Positions 1 to 5,949 of a stretch of DNA of 24,737 bases are shown here, one piece after another; the first letter of the stretch is position 1, and the number at the start of each line of letters is the position of its first letter. Source of the stretch: UBA11164 sp002420085 (GTDB lineage: Bacteria > Pseudomonadota > Gammaproteobacteria > Xanthomonadales > Xanthomonadaceae); NCBI GenBank assembly GCA_031976395.1, contig DALYLJ010000030.1:1-24737 (forward strand), read 5' to 3'. Position numbers and translations under genes: made by a program. The notes beneath the pieces were generated by a model, which did not search any database, was not told the DNA's origin, and saw only the letters and a list, made by a program, of their open reading frames with translations.

Positions 1-695
1 ACCGACATCGGCTCGCCACGTTCGACCGCATCGATTCCGGCCCGTGCCACATCCGTGGCCTTCAGCCACATGTAGGCGGGCATCTGCGAGACCTGTGCCC
101 GGGTGCCAGTCACATCGTGAAATTCCGAATAGGTGAAACCCGGACATAGCGCGCAGGCGTGGATGCCATGGGCTGCGCCTTCCAACGCCAGCGATTCGCT
201 GAAGCGGATCAGCCAGGCTTTGACCGGTCCGTACAGGGTGTGGCCGATCGAGCCCGGAACCAGGCCGGCGACCGAAGCGACATTGAGTATCCGTCCCCGA
301 CCGGCAGCCTGCATCGGCGGCAGGAAGCGATGGGTCAGTTCGGCCACCGCCGTGACCATCACCTGCAGGAAGTCGGCGTGAACCTGCCATGGTGAACTGG
401 TATAGCGGCCAGGGACGCCGTAGCCGGCATTGTTGACCAGCACTTCGATGAACAGACCGCGCGCGCTGCATTGCTCGAACAGATAGGCCGGTGCCGCCGG
501 ATCGGCCAGGTCGGCGGCGATCACCTCGACCGGCACCTGCTCGCGCAGTTGTGCAGCCAGCGCTTCGAGACGATCGCCACGGCGCGCAGTCAGCACCAAT
601 GGCCGTCCGCGCGCGGCGTATTCGCGGGCGATCGCTTCGCCGATGCCGCTCGATGCTCCGGTGACCAGGGCGTACCCGGACGTGTGATTCGACAT
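1..695 (-). CDS. Short-chain dehydrogenase/reductase (SDR), 3' end outside window
   Basis: The 5' 231 codons of a classical SDR are visible; the C-terminus lies beyond position 1. The family uses NAD(P)(H) to oxidise or reduce alcohols and ketones; the substrate cannot be read from sequence. The Rossmann glycine motif TGASSGIG is at residues 12-19, NNAG at 88-91, and the catalytic Ser-Tyr-Lys set is Ser141 (NVASVAG), Tyr155 and Lys159 (YGPVK). An Arg pair after beta-2 (TARRGDR, about residues 37-42) suggests NADP(H), which is an inference. The ATG at 693-695 is preceded by a good Shine-Dalgarno (AGGAGG on the - strand, about 6 nt away). The gene is divergent from tpiA, with 162 bp between the starts. 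No signal peptide or membrane segment is seen, so it is probably cytoplasmic. It could be a DltE/YqjQ-like general SDR; the exact subfamily is unknown. Confidence 0.9.
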   Translation of the reverse strand, partial: MSNHTSGYALVTGASSGIGEAIAREYAARGRPLVLTARRGDRLEALAAQLREQVPVEVIAADLADPAAPAYLFEQCSARGLFIEVLVNNAGYGVPGRYTSSPWQVHADFLQVMVTAVAELTHRFLPPMQAAGRGRILNVASVAGLVPGSIGHTLYGPVKAWLIRFSESLALEGAAHGIHACALCPGFTYSEFHDVTGTRAQVSQMPAYMWLKATDVARAGIDAVERGEPMS

Positions 696-717
696 GGCTG
701 TCCTCCTGGAAAAGCAC

Positions 718-746
718 AGTGTAGCGGCCGGTCGTGAGCATCGCAG
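718..746 (-). promoter_or_regulatory. Candidate sigma-70 promoter of the SDR gene
   Basis: Read on the - strand, a good -10 hexamer TACACT (plus-strand 718-723) lies 22 nt upstream of the SDR start codon. It is separated by 17 bp from a weak -35 hexamer CTGCGA (741-746). The -35 falls inside the dyad at 736-761. The -10 is convincing and the -35 is poor, so a regulated or activator-dependent promoter is possible. Confidence 0.4.
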
Positions 747-761
747 TCGACACCGATGCTC
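736..761. promoter_or_regulatory. 26-bp interrupted palindrome, operator-like
   Basis: Perfect 8-bp arms GAGCATCG (736-743) and CGATGCTC (754-761) flank a 10-bp centre that contains the palindrome GTCGAC. Outer 5-bp arms GGCCG (726-730) and CGGCC (767-771) continue the symmetry with equal spacing. The dyad sits between the divergent SDR and tpiA genes and covers the putative SDR -35. This is the geometry of a dimeric repressor or activator site, but no regulator gene is present in the window. Confidence 0.45.
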
Positions 762-814
762 CGGATCGGCCATCCGCTCGGAGTCCAGCGCTCGCCCGGA
801 TCGGAGCGAACGGC

Positions 815-820
815 TATGCT
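815..820 (+). promoter_or_regulatory. Possible -10 element for tpiA
   Basis: TATGCT, 38 nt upstream of the tpiA start codon, is the best -10-like hexamer in the divergent region on this strand. No recognisable -35 lies 16-18 bp upstream, so this is only a weak suggestion. Confidence 0.25.
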
Positions 821-857
821 CTGCCCAGGATCGAGATCAGGAAACGAGGCCAGGCCG

Positions 858-1610
858 ATGCGGAAACCGATCGTCGCGGGGAACTGGAAACTGCATGGCA
901 GCCGCAGCTTTGCTACGGCCTTGCTGGATGCCGTGGTCGCAGCCGCCGGGCTCGATGCGGTCGAAGTGGTGGCGATGCCGCCGTTTCCCTACCTGGCCGA
1001 GCTTGCCGATCGCTATCGCGGACGACCACTGGCATTCGGCGCCCAGGATGTCAGCAGTCAGGCACAGGGCGCGTACACCGGTGAGGTGGCGGCGAGCATG
1101 CTGGTCGAGATCGGCTGTCGCTACGCCCTGGTCGGGCATTCCGAACGACGCCAGTATCACGGCGAGAGCGATGCGCTGATCGCCCGCAAGTTCCTGGCGG
1201 CGCGGTCGGCCGGACTGTGCCCGGTGCTGTGCGTCGGCGAGACCCTGGAGCAGCGCCAGGCCGGAACCACCGACGAAGTCATCCGCAGTCAGTTGCAGCC
1301 ATTGCTGTCGGAGGGGGTGGCCGTGTTGTCCGGTGCCGTGGTGGCCTACGAACCGGTATGGGCGATCGGCACCGGCGTCACCGCCAGTCCGGAGCAGGCA
1401 CAGGATGTCCATGCGCTGATCCGTAGCGAAATCGCTCGACACGATGCTACAATTGCCGGCTCGCTGCCAATTCTTTACGGTGGCAGCGTGAAGCCCGCCA
1501 ATGCCGCCGAGCTGTTCGCCCGGCCGGACATCGATGGCGGCCTGATTGGAGGTGCCTCGCTCGACGCCGACCAGTTCCTGGCGATCGTTGCAGCAGCACA
1601 AACGCGGTAA
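858..1610 (+). CDS. tpiA: Triosephosphate isomerase
   Basis: This 250-residue cytoplasmic TIM-barrel enzyme interconverts dihydroxyacetone phosphate and glyceraldehyde 3-phosphate in glycolysis and gluconeogenesis. All active-site landmarks are present: Asn9 and Lys11 (AGNWK), the electrophile His94 (VGHSERR), catalytic Glu165 (AYEPVWAIGTG), loop 6 at about 168-173 and the phosphate-binding YGGSV at 207-211. Its length is normal for bacterial TIM. The frame is open upstream from 756, but those 34 residues have no family counterpart; the ATG at 858 gives the standard N-terminus MRKPIVAGNWK. secG begins 7 nt downstream, so the two are probably co-transcribed. The tpiA-secG-tRNA-Leu-nuo order is recurrent in Xanthomonadales, from memory. 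Confidence 0.98.
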   Translation: MRKPIVAGNWKLHGSRSFATALLDAVVAAAGLDAVEVVAMPPFPYLAELADRYRGRPLAFGAQDVSSQAQGAYTGEVAASMLVEIGCRYALVGHSERRQYHGESDALIARKFLAARSAGLCPVLCVGETLEQRQAGTTDEVIRSQLQPLLSEGVAVLSGAVVAYEPVWAIGTGVTASPEQAQDVHALIRSEIARHDATIAGSLPILYGGSVKPANAAELFARPDIDGGLIGGASLDADQFLAIVAAAQTR

Positions 1611-1617
1611 GCGACTC

Positions 1618-2103
1618 ATGCTGATACAGCTTGTCAATGCGCTCTACGTGGTCGTGGCGGTCGCCATGGTCGCGCTGATCCTGATGCAACGCGGGGCCGG
1701 AGCGGCGGCCGGGTCCGGCTTCGGTGCCGGTGCCTCGGCGACCGTGTTCGGTGCGCGCGGCGCCTCGAACTTCCTGTCCAAGAGCACCAAGTGGCTGGCG
1801 ATCGTGTTCTTCGCACTGAGCCTCGGCATGGCGACCTATGCCAGCCGCAACAGTCGCGGTCCGGCCGCGACCGACCTCGGCGTGATGGGCGCGCCGGTCG
1901 AGGTTCCAGCCGCACCGGCGCCGATCGGAGAAGTGCCGACCTCCGAAGCACCCGCCGCCGAACTGCCTTCGGACGAATCGCCTGCAGACGAATCGCCTGC
2001 GGTCGAGGCGGACGTTCCGGCGGTCGAGGCAGCCCCGGCCGAGTCGGCGGTGCCGGATTCTTCGACTGATTCCGCATCGGATACCGACGCAAACGGCGGC
2101 TGA
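1618..2103 (+). CDS. secG: Preprotein translocase subunit SecG, with extended acidic tail
   Basis: SecG is the small inner-membrane subunit of the SecYEG channel and assists SecA-driven protein export. The first about 75 residues are typical: TM1 (about 2-23), a Gly/Ala-rich cytoplasmic loop with GASNFLSKSTK (about 48-58), and TM2 (about 59-74). The protein is 161 residues against about 110 in E. coli. The surplus is a Pro/Ala/Glu-rich acidic C-terminal tail from about residue 85, partly made of a 15-bp tandem DNA repeat at 1972-2001 encoding DESPA twice. The ATG at 1618 was chosen because the upstream in-frame extension overlaps tpiA and has no SecG similarity. It lies between tpiA and tRNA-Leu; E. 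coli also has secG next to leuU (GAG). Confidence 0.95.
   Translation: MLIQLVNALYVVVAVAMVALILMQRGAGAAAGSGFGAGASATVFGARGASNFLSKSTKWLAIVFFALSLGMATYASRNSRGPAATDLGVMGAPVEVPAAPAPIGEVPTSEAPAAELPSDESPADESPAVEADVPAVEAAPAESAVPDSSTDSASDTDANGG
1972..2001 (+). repeat. 15-bp tandem repeat (x2) in the secG tail
   Basis: Two adjacent copies of a 15-bp unit beginning GACGAATCGCC differ only in the last base. They encode two DESPA pentapeptides in the low-complexity acidic tail of SecG. The unit is a multiple of three, so copy-number change would keep the frame. Confidence 0.8.
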
Positions 2104-2108
2104 ACGGT

Positions 2109-2114
2109 TACAAT
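2109..2114 (+). promoter_or_regulatory. Possible -10 of the tRNA-Leu/nuo transcript
   Basis: TACAAT, starting 5 bp after the secG stop codon, matches the sigma-70 -10 consensus at five of six positions and would place the transcript start about 28 nt before the tRNA. The -35 region overlaps the end of secG and is weak (GACGCA-like at 17 bp spacing). A GC-rich discriminator follows, as is usual for stable-RNA promoters. Read-through from tpiA-secG is the alternative. Confidence 0.4.
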
Positions 2115-2148
2115 GGTCGTTTCCGCGCCTCGTGTGCGGAAATCCCTG

Positions 2149-2233
2149 GCCCAGGTGGTGGAATTGGTAGACACACTATCTTGAGGGGGTAGCGGCGCAA
2201 GCCGTGGGGGTTCGAGTCCCCCCCTGGGCACCA
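2149..2233 (+). tRNA. tRNA-Leu (anticodon GAG)
   Basis: This 85-nt class II tRNA has an encoded CCA (2231-2233). The acceptor stem pairs GCCCAGG (2149-2155) with CCTGGGC (2223-2229). The anticodon stem CTATC/GGTAG (2176-2180 and after the loop) holds loop 2181-2187 with anticodon GAG at 2183-2185. A long variable arm and a T-arm with TTCGAGT follow. It decodes CUC/CUU leucine codons. The same isoacceptor lies beside secG in E. coli (leuU). Confidence 0.97.
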
Positions 2234-2237
2234 CTTC

Positions 2238-2267
2238 GCGATCGGCGGTTGTTGTCAAGCCGATCGC
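2238..2267 (+). other. Hairpin between tRNA-Leu and nuoA
   Basis: A perfect 9-bp inverted repeat, GCGATCGGC (2238-2246) and GCCGATCGC (2259-2267), encloses a 12-nt loop beginning 5 nt after the tRNA CCA end. No T-run follows, so it is not an intrinsic terminator. It may separate or protect the tRNA 3' end from the nuo message, or serve as a processing signal. The remaining leader to nuoA (2268-2330) holds only an 11-bp odd palindrome at 2295-2305. Confidence 0.6.
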
Positions 2268-2330
2268 TGCGATCTCAAAGATCACGCTCCCGAGGTCAGT
2301 CTGACGGGGCGCGCAAGCGAGGGCATTTAC

Positions 2331-2687
2331 GTGCTGGGCGACTATCTGCCGATCCTGCTGTTCCTGTTCGTGTCGAGCGTCATGGGTGTGGCACTGCTGG
2401 TGATCGGTTGGCTGCTCGGGCCGAAGCGTCCCGACAGCGAGAAGCTCTCCCCCTACGAGTGCGGCTTCGAGGCATTCGAGGACGCCCGCATGCAGTTCGA
2501 CGTGCGCTACTACCTCGTCGCCATCCTGTTCATCATCTTCGACCTCGAAATCGCCTTCCTCTTTCCGTGGGCGGTGGTCTTCCAGGGCATCGGCATGCCG
2601 GCGATCATCGCCATGGCGGTGTTCCTGGGCATCCTGGTGGTCGGATTCATCTACGAATGGAAGAAGGGAGCCCTGGAATGGGAGTGA
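2331..2687 (+). CDS. nuoA: NADH-quinone oxidoreductase subunit A
   Basis: NuoA (118 residues) is a small membrane-arm subunit of complex I near the quinone site, next to NuoH and NuoJ. Three hydrophobic segments are visible at about 5-29, 61-82 and 88-108. The conserved loop YECGFEAFEDARMQFDVRYY (about 42-61) and the acidic pair in FIIFDLEIAFLFPWA (Asp71, Glu73) are intact. The start is GTG at 2331, with only a modest GAGGG-like Shine-Dalgarno about 8 nt upstream; no better in-frame start gives the normal N-terminus. It is the first gene of the nuo operon and overlaps nuoB by 10 bp. Confidence 0.96.
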   Translation: MLGDYLPILLFLFVSSVMGVALLVIGWLLGPKRPDSEKLSPYECGFEAFEDARMQFDVRYYLVAILFIIFDLEIAFLFPWAVVFQGIGMPAIIAMAVFLGILVVGFIYEWKKGALEWE

Positions 2688-3220
2688 GCGAGTTCTTCCA
2701 CAACCCGGTGCCGGTCGGTCGGGTTGACGATATCCTGCGGCCAGAGGGCGACAACCCGCTGCTGGAGCGCGGATTCCTCACCACCAATGTCGATGCCCTG
2801 GTCAACTGGGCACGCACCGGATCGATGTGGCCGATGACCTTCGGGCTGGCCTGCTGTGCGGTCGAGATGATGCATGCCGGCGCCTCGCGCCTGGATCTCG
2901 ATCGTTACGGCGTGATCTTCCGGCCCTCGCCGCGTCAGTCCGACGTGATGATCGTGGCCGGCACCCTGGTCAACAAGATGGCCCCGGCGCTGCGCAAGGT
3001 CTACGACCAGATGCCGGACCCGAAGTGGGTCATTTCGATGGGAAGCTGCGCCAACGGCGGTGGCTACTACCATTACTCCTATTCCGTGGTACGCGGCTGT
3101 GACCGGATCGTCCCGGTCGATGTCTATGTGCCCGGCTGCCCGCCGACTGCCGAGGCGCTGGTCTACGGCATTCTGCAATTGCAGAAAAAAATCCGTCGAA
3201 CCAACACCATCGCGCGCTGA
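2678..3220 (+). CDS. nuoB: NADH-quinone oxidoreductase subunit B
   Basis: NuoB (180 residues) is the peripheral-arm subunit that carries [4Fe-4S] cluster N2, which hands electrons to quinone at the NuoB/NuoD/NuoH interface. The ligands are visible: the tandem Cys59-Cys60 (LACCAVEMM), Cys124 (MGSCANGGG) and Cys154 (VPGCPPTAEAL). Length is normal for the family. The open frame extends far upstream to 2204, but the ATG at 2678, overlapping the end of nuoA, gives the standard N-terminus. The overlap implies translational coupling with nuoA. Confidence 0.98.
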   Translation: MGVSEFFHNPVPVGRVDDILRPEGDNPLLERGFLTTNVDALVNWARTGSMWPMTFGLACCAVEMMHAGASRLDLDRYGVIFRPSPRQSDVMIVAGTLVNKMAPALRKVYDQMPDPKWVISMGSCANGGGYYHYSYSVVRGCDRIVPVDVYVPGCPPTAEALVYGILQLQKKIRRTNTIAR

Positions 3221-3223
3221 CCC

Positions 3224-3949
3224 ATGAGTGAATCCAGCGTTTCCTTTGCCGACAGACTCAAGGCGCGGCTTGGCGAGCGACTGCTCGCCGACCCGATCGA
3301 ACGGCTTGCCGAGATCACCCTCGAAGTGGCGGTCGAGCACTGGGTCGAAGTCGCACGCCTGCTTCGTGACGAGCCCGAATTCCGTTTCGAGCAACTGATC
3401 GACCTGTGCGGCGTCGATTATCTTGGCTACGGCCAGGCCGAGTGGGATACCACCGACGTGTCCTCCGAGGGCTTCAGTCGCGGTGTCGAGGGCCGCCACG
3501 GACCGGGTCGGTTCACCTGGGCGGATCGGCCGCTCGGCAATGAGCCGCCGCGCCGGTTCGCTGCCGTCGCCCACCTGCTTTCGTTGCGCCATAACCGCCG
3601 CCTGCGCATTCGTTGCCATGCGCCGGACGACGGCTTGCCGATCGTGCCTTCGCTGATCGAGGTCTGGCCGGCAGTCAACTGGTTCGAGCGCGAAGCGTTC
3701 GACCTGTTCGGGATCGTGTTCGAGGGTCACCCGGATCTGCGCCGCATCCTCACCGATTACGGTTTCGTCGGCCATCCGTTCCGCAAGGATTTCCCGCTGA
3801 TCGGCAATGTCGAGGTTCGCTACGACCCCGACAAGCGGCGCGTGGTCTACGAGCCGGTCTCGATCGAGCCTCGGGTCGGCGTCCCTCGAACGATTCGACA
3901 CGACTCCCGCTTCCAGCAGGCCGCTGGCGAACAGGCACGGAAGGACTGA
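3224..3949 (+). CDS. nuoC: NADH-quinone oxidoreductase subunit C
   Basis: NuoC (241 residues, 30-kDa family) is a peripheral-arm subunit without cofactors that packs on NuoD and NuoI. The family signature is seen at about 145-190: WPAVNWFEREAFDLFGIVFEGHPDLRRILTDY followed by GHPFRKDFPL. It is a stand-alone NuoC, not the NuoCD fusion of enterobacteria. An insertion around residues 75-105, rich in Gly and Arg, lengthens the loop before the second half of the domain. The ATG lies 3 nt after the nuoB stop. Confidence 0.96.
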   Translation: MSESSVSFADRLKARLGERLLADPIERLAEITLEVAVEHWVEVARLLRDEPEFRFEQLIDLCGVDYLGYGQAEWDTTDVSSEGFSRGVEGRHGPGRFTWADRPLGNEPPRRFAAVAHLLSLRHNRRLRIRCHAPDDGLPIVPSLIEVWPAVNWFEREAFDLFGIVFEGHPDLRRILTDYGFVGHPFRKDFPLIGNVEVRYDPDKRRVVYEPVSIEPRVGVPRTIRHDSRFQQAAGEQARKD

Positions 3950-3953
3950 AGCC

Positions 3954-5222
3954 ATGAGCGCCAGCCTCAAGCAGGAAATCCGCAACTACACGATGAATTT
4001 CGGCCCCCAGCATCCGGCCGCCCATGGCGTGCTGCGCCTGGTGCTGGAGATGGACGGCGAAGTGGTCCAGCGCGCCGATCCGCACATCGGGTTGTTGCAT
4101 CGGGCCACCGAGAAACTGGCCGAATCCAAGCCGTACAACCAGTCGATCGGCTACATGGATCGGCTCGACTACATGTCGATGATGTGCAACGAGCATGCCT
4201 ACGTTCGGGCCATCGAGAAATTGATGGGGATCGAGGCGCCGGAGCGGGCGCAGTGGATCCGCACGATGTTCGACGAGATCACCCGCATCCTCAATCATCT
4301 GCTGTGGATCGGCTCGAACGGCCTCGACCTCGGCGCCATGGCGCTGTTCCTGTATGCGTTCCGCGAGCGCGAGGAACTGATGGATTGCTACGAGGCGGTC
4401 TCCGGTGCGCGCATGCATGCCGCCTACTACCGACCCGGTGGTGTCTATCGCGATCTGCCGGAGACCATGCCGCGCTATGCCGAATCGCCCTGGCGCAAGG
4501 GCAAGGATCTCAAGCGCAGCAATGCCTGGCGCGAGGGCTCGATGCTCGATTTCCTCAATGCCTTCTGCGACGACTTCTTCGGCAAGATCGACGAATACGA
4601 AACCCTGCTGACCGACAACCGGATCTGGAAGCAGCGCACGGTCGGCATCGGTGTGGTCGATCCCGAGATGGCCATGGCCTGGGGCATGACTGGCCCGATG
4701 CTGCGTGGAACCGGCATCGCCTGGGATCTGCGCAAGAAGCAGCCCTATGCCAAATACGCCGAGGTCGATTTCGACATCCCGGTCGGTGTTCACGGCGATT
4801 GTTACGATCGCTACCTGGTCCGGGTCGAGGAAATGCGCCAGTCGGCGCGGATCATCAAGCAGTGCGTGGCCTGGCTGCGAGCCAATCCGGGGCCGGTCAT
4901 GGTTCGGAACTTCAAGGTCGCTCCGCCCTCCCGCGAGGAGATGAAGGACGACATGGAAGCCCTGATCCATCACTTCAAGCTGTTCACCGAAGGCTACTGT
5001 GTCCCGGAAGGCGAAGTCTATGCCGCCGTCGAGGCGCCCAAGGGCGAGTTCGGCGCCTACATCGTTTCCGATGGTGCCAACAAGCCGTTCCGGCTCAAGC
5101 TCCGCCCGCCGGGCTTCGTCCATCTGTCCTCCATGGACGCCATCGTGCGTGGCCACATGCTGCCCGACGTGGTCGCCATGATCGGCACCTACGACATCGT
5201 GTTCGGGGAGATCGATCGATGA
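3954..5222 (+). CDS. nuoD: NADH-quinone oxidoreductase subunit D
   Basis: NuoD (422 residues, 49-kDa family) forms most of the quinone pocket of complex I. The N-terminal GPQHPAAHGVLRL motif is at 17-29. The quinone head-group ligands correspond to His24 and Tyr73 (DRLDYMS), matching His38/Tyr87 of Thermus by a constant 14-residue offset. The C-terminus contains the expected RLKLRPPGFVHL and ends GEIDR. The frame is open from 3807, but those codons overlap nuoC; the ATG at 3954, 4 nt after the nuoC stop, is right. The stop codon sits in an ATGA that opens a bridging ORF across the following repeat element instead of leading straight into nuoE. Confidence 0.98.
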   Translation: MSASLKQEIRNYTMNFGPQHPAAHGVLRLVLEMDGEVVQRADPHIGLLHRATEKLAESKPYNQSIGYMDRLDYMSMMCNEHAYVRAIEKLMGIEAPERAQWIRTMFDEITRILNHLLWIGSNGLDLGAMALFLYAFREREELMDCYEAVSGARMHAAYYRPGGVYRDLPETMPRYAESPWRKGKDLKRSNAWREGSMLDFLNAFCDDFFGKIDEYETLLTDNRIWKQRTVGIGVVDPEMAMAWGMTGPMLRGTGIAWDLRKKQPYAKYAEVDFDIPVGVHGDCYDRYLVRVEEMRQSARIIKQCVAWLRANPGPVMVRNFKVAPPSREEMKDDMEALIHHFKLFTEGYCVPEGEVYAAVEAPKGEFGAYIVSDGANKPFRLKLRPPGFVHLSSMDAIVRGHMLPDVVAMIGTYDIVFGEIDR

Positions 5223-5419
5223 GGCCGGCAATCGGGATTCAGGGGTCGGGGTTCGGGATTCGTTCGCAGCACGACGCACTCCGCACCGCAGCCAGGGCAA
5301 GGCAGGGCCTGGACCATTCACCCGATTCCCGACCCGCCTTGGCCCACCCGCGACGCCCGAATCACTGCCTTCAGCAGATGCCGACTCCCGATTCCCGATT
5401 CCCGGCTGTACGCCCATGA
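5219..5419 (+). other. Bridging ORF of 66 codons across the nuoD-nuoE repeat
   Basis: An open frame begins with the ATG of an ATGA overlapping the nuoD stop (5219-5222) and ends with the TGA of an ATGA overlapping the nuoE start (5416-5419). The 66-residue product would be Arg/Pro/Gly-rich with heptad-derived segments (IGIQGSGFGIRS near the start, PTPDSRFPAVRP at the end). It has no recognisable domain. It may be a coupling ORF that carries ribosomes to nuoE, or a chance frame in stop-poor GC-rich DNA. The matching ORF between nuoF and nuoG is the main reason to record it. Confidence 0.35.
5231..5405. repeat. Heptad-repeat inverted element, copy 1 (nuoD/nuoE)
   Basis: The left arm (5231-5262) is built from G-tracts spaced by ATTC/TTC; the right arm (5385-5405) is two CCCGATT heptads plus CCCGG. 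The arms are imperfectly complementary. A further internal C-rich copy lies at 5321-5335, so the element may be composite. It fills nearly all of the 193-bp gap between nuoD and nuoE. The left arm holds four G-tracts (5234-5236, 5242-5245, 5248-5251, 5255-5257) with loops of 5, 2 and 3 nt, a canonical quadruplex motif on the mRNA strand. Confidence 0.8.
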
Positions 5420-5943
5420 AAGCAACCGGTAACTTCGAAGCATGCCGACACGTCGATCCGATCGTCGCGCTCAGTGAGCAGACGCGGGCGACGATCGATG
5501 CCTGGCTGGCCAAGTTTCCGCCAGAGCGCTCGCGCTCGGCCCTGCTCCAGGCGCTGATCGCCGCACAGGAACAGAATCACGGTTGGCTCACCGATGAATT
5601 GATGGCGGCCGTCGCCAAGTACATCGGCGTCCCACCGATCTGGGCGTATGAGGTGGCGACCTTCTACTCGATGTTCGAGACGCGCAAGGTCGGACGCAAC
5701 ACGGTGGCCATCTGCACCAACATCAGTTGCTGGTTGAACGGTGCCGAGGACGTGGTTCGCTACTGTGAGAAGAAACTCGGCATCCGTCACGGTGAGAGCA
5801 CCGCCGACGATCGGGTCTTCCTCAAGGTGGAGGAGGAATGCCTGGCCGCCTGCTGCGGTGCTCCGATGATGGTGGTCAACGGCCATTATCACGAGAAACT
5901 GACCCCGGAGAAGATCGATGCCATCCTGGATGGTCTGGAGTAA
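5416..5943 (+). CDS. nuoE: NADH-quinone oxidoreductase subunit E
   Basis: NuoE (175 residues, 24-kDa family) has a thioredoxin-like fold and carries the [2Fe-2S] cluster N1a beside the NADH/FMN subunit NuoF. The ligands are Cys100 and Cys105 (CTNISC, C-x4-C) and Cys142 and Cys146 (CLAAC, C-x3-C). The helical N-terminal half contains YPPERSRSALLQAL-like and VATFYSMF family motifs, with Phe in place of Tyr at the start. The ATG at 5416 follows the C-rich right arm of the repeat directly, and no Shine-Dalgarno is visible. Translation may depend on coupling to the bridging ORF. nuoF starts 6 nt after its stop. Confidence 0.97.
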   Translation: MKATGNFEACRHVDPIVALSEQTRATIDAWLAKFPPERSRSALLQALIAAQEQNHGWLTDELMAAVAKYIGVPPIWAYEVATFYSMFETRKVGRNTVAICTNISCWLNGAEDVVRYCEKKLGIRHGESTADDRVFLKVEEECLAACCGAPMMVVNGHYHEKLTPEKIDAILDGLE

Positions 5944-5949
5944 GGGCGC

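Noticed and set aside
756..857. Upstream extension of tpiA
   Set aside because: The frame is open, but triosephosphate isomerases start at the MRKPIVAGNWK region and the extension would cross the promoter region.
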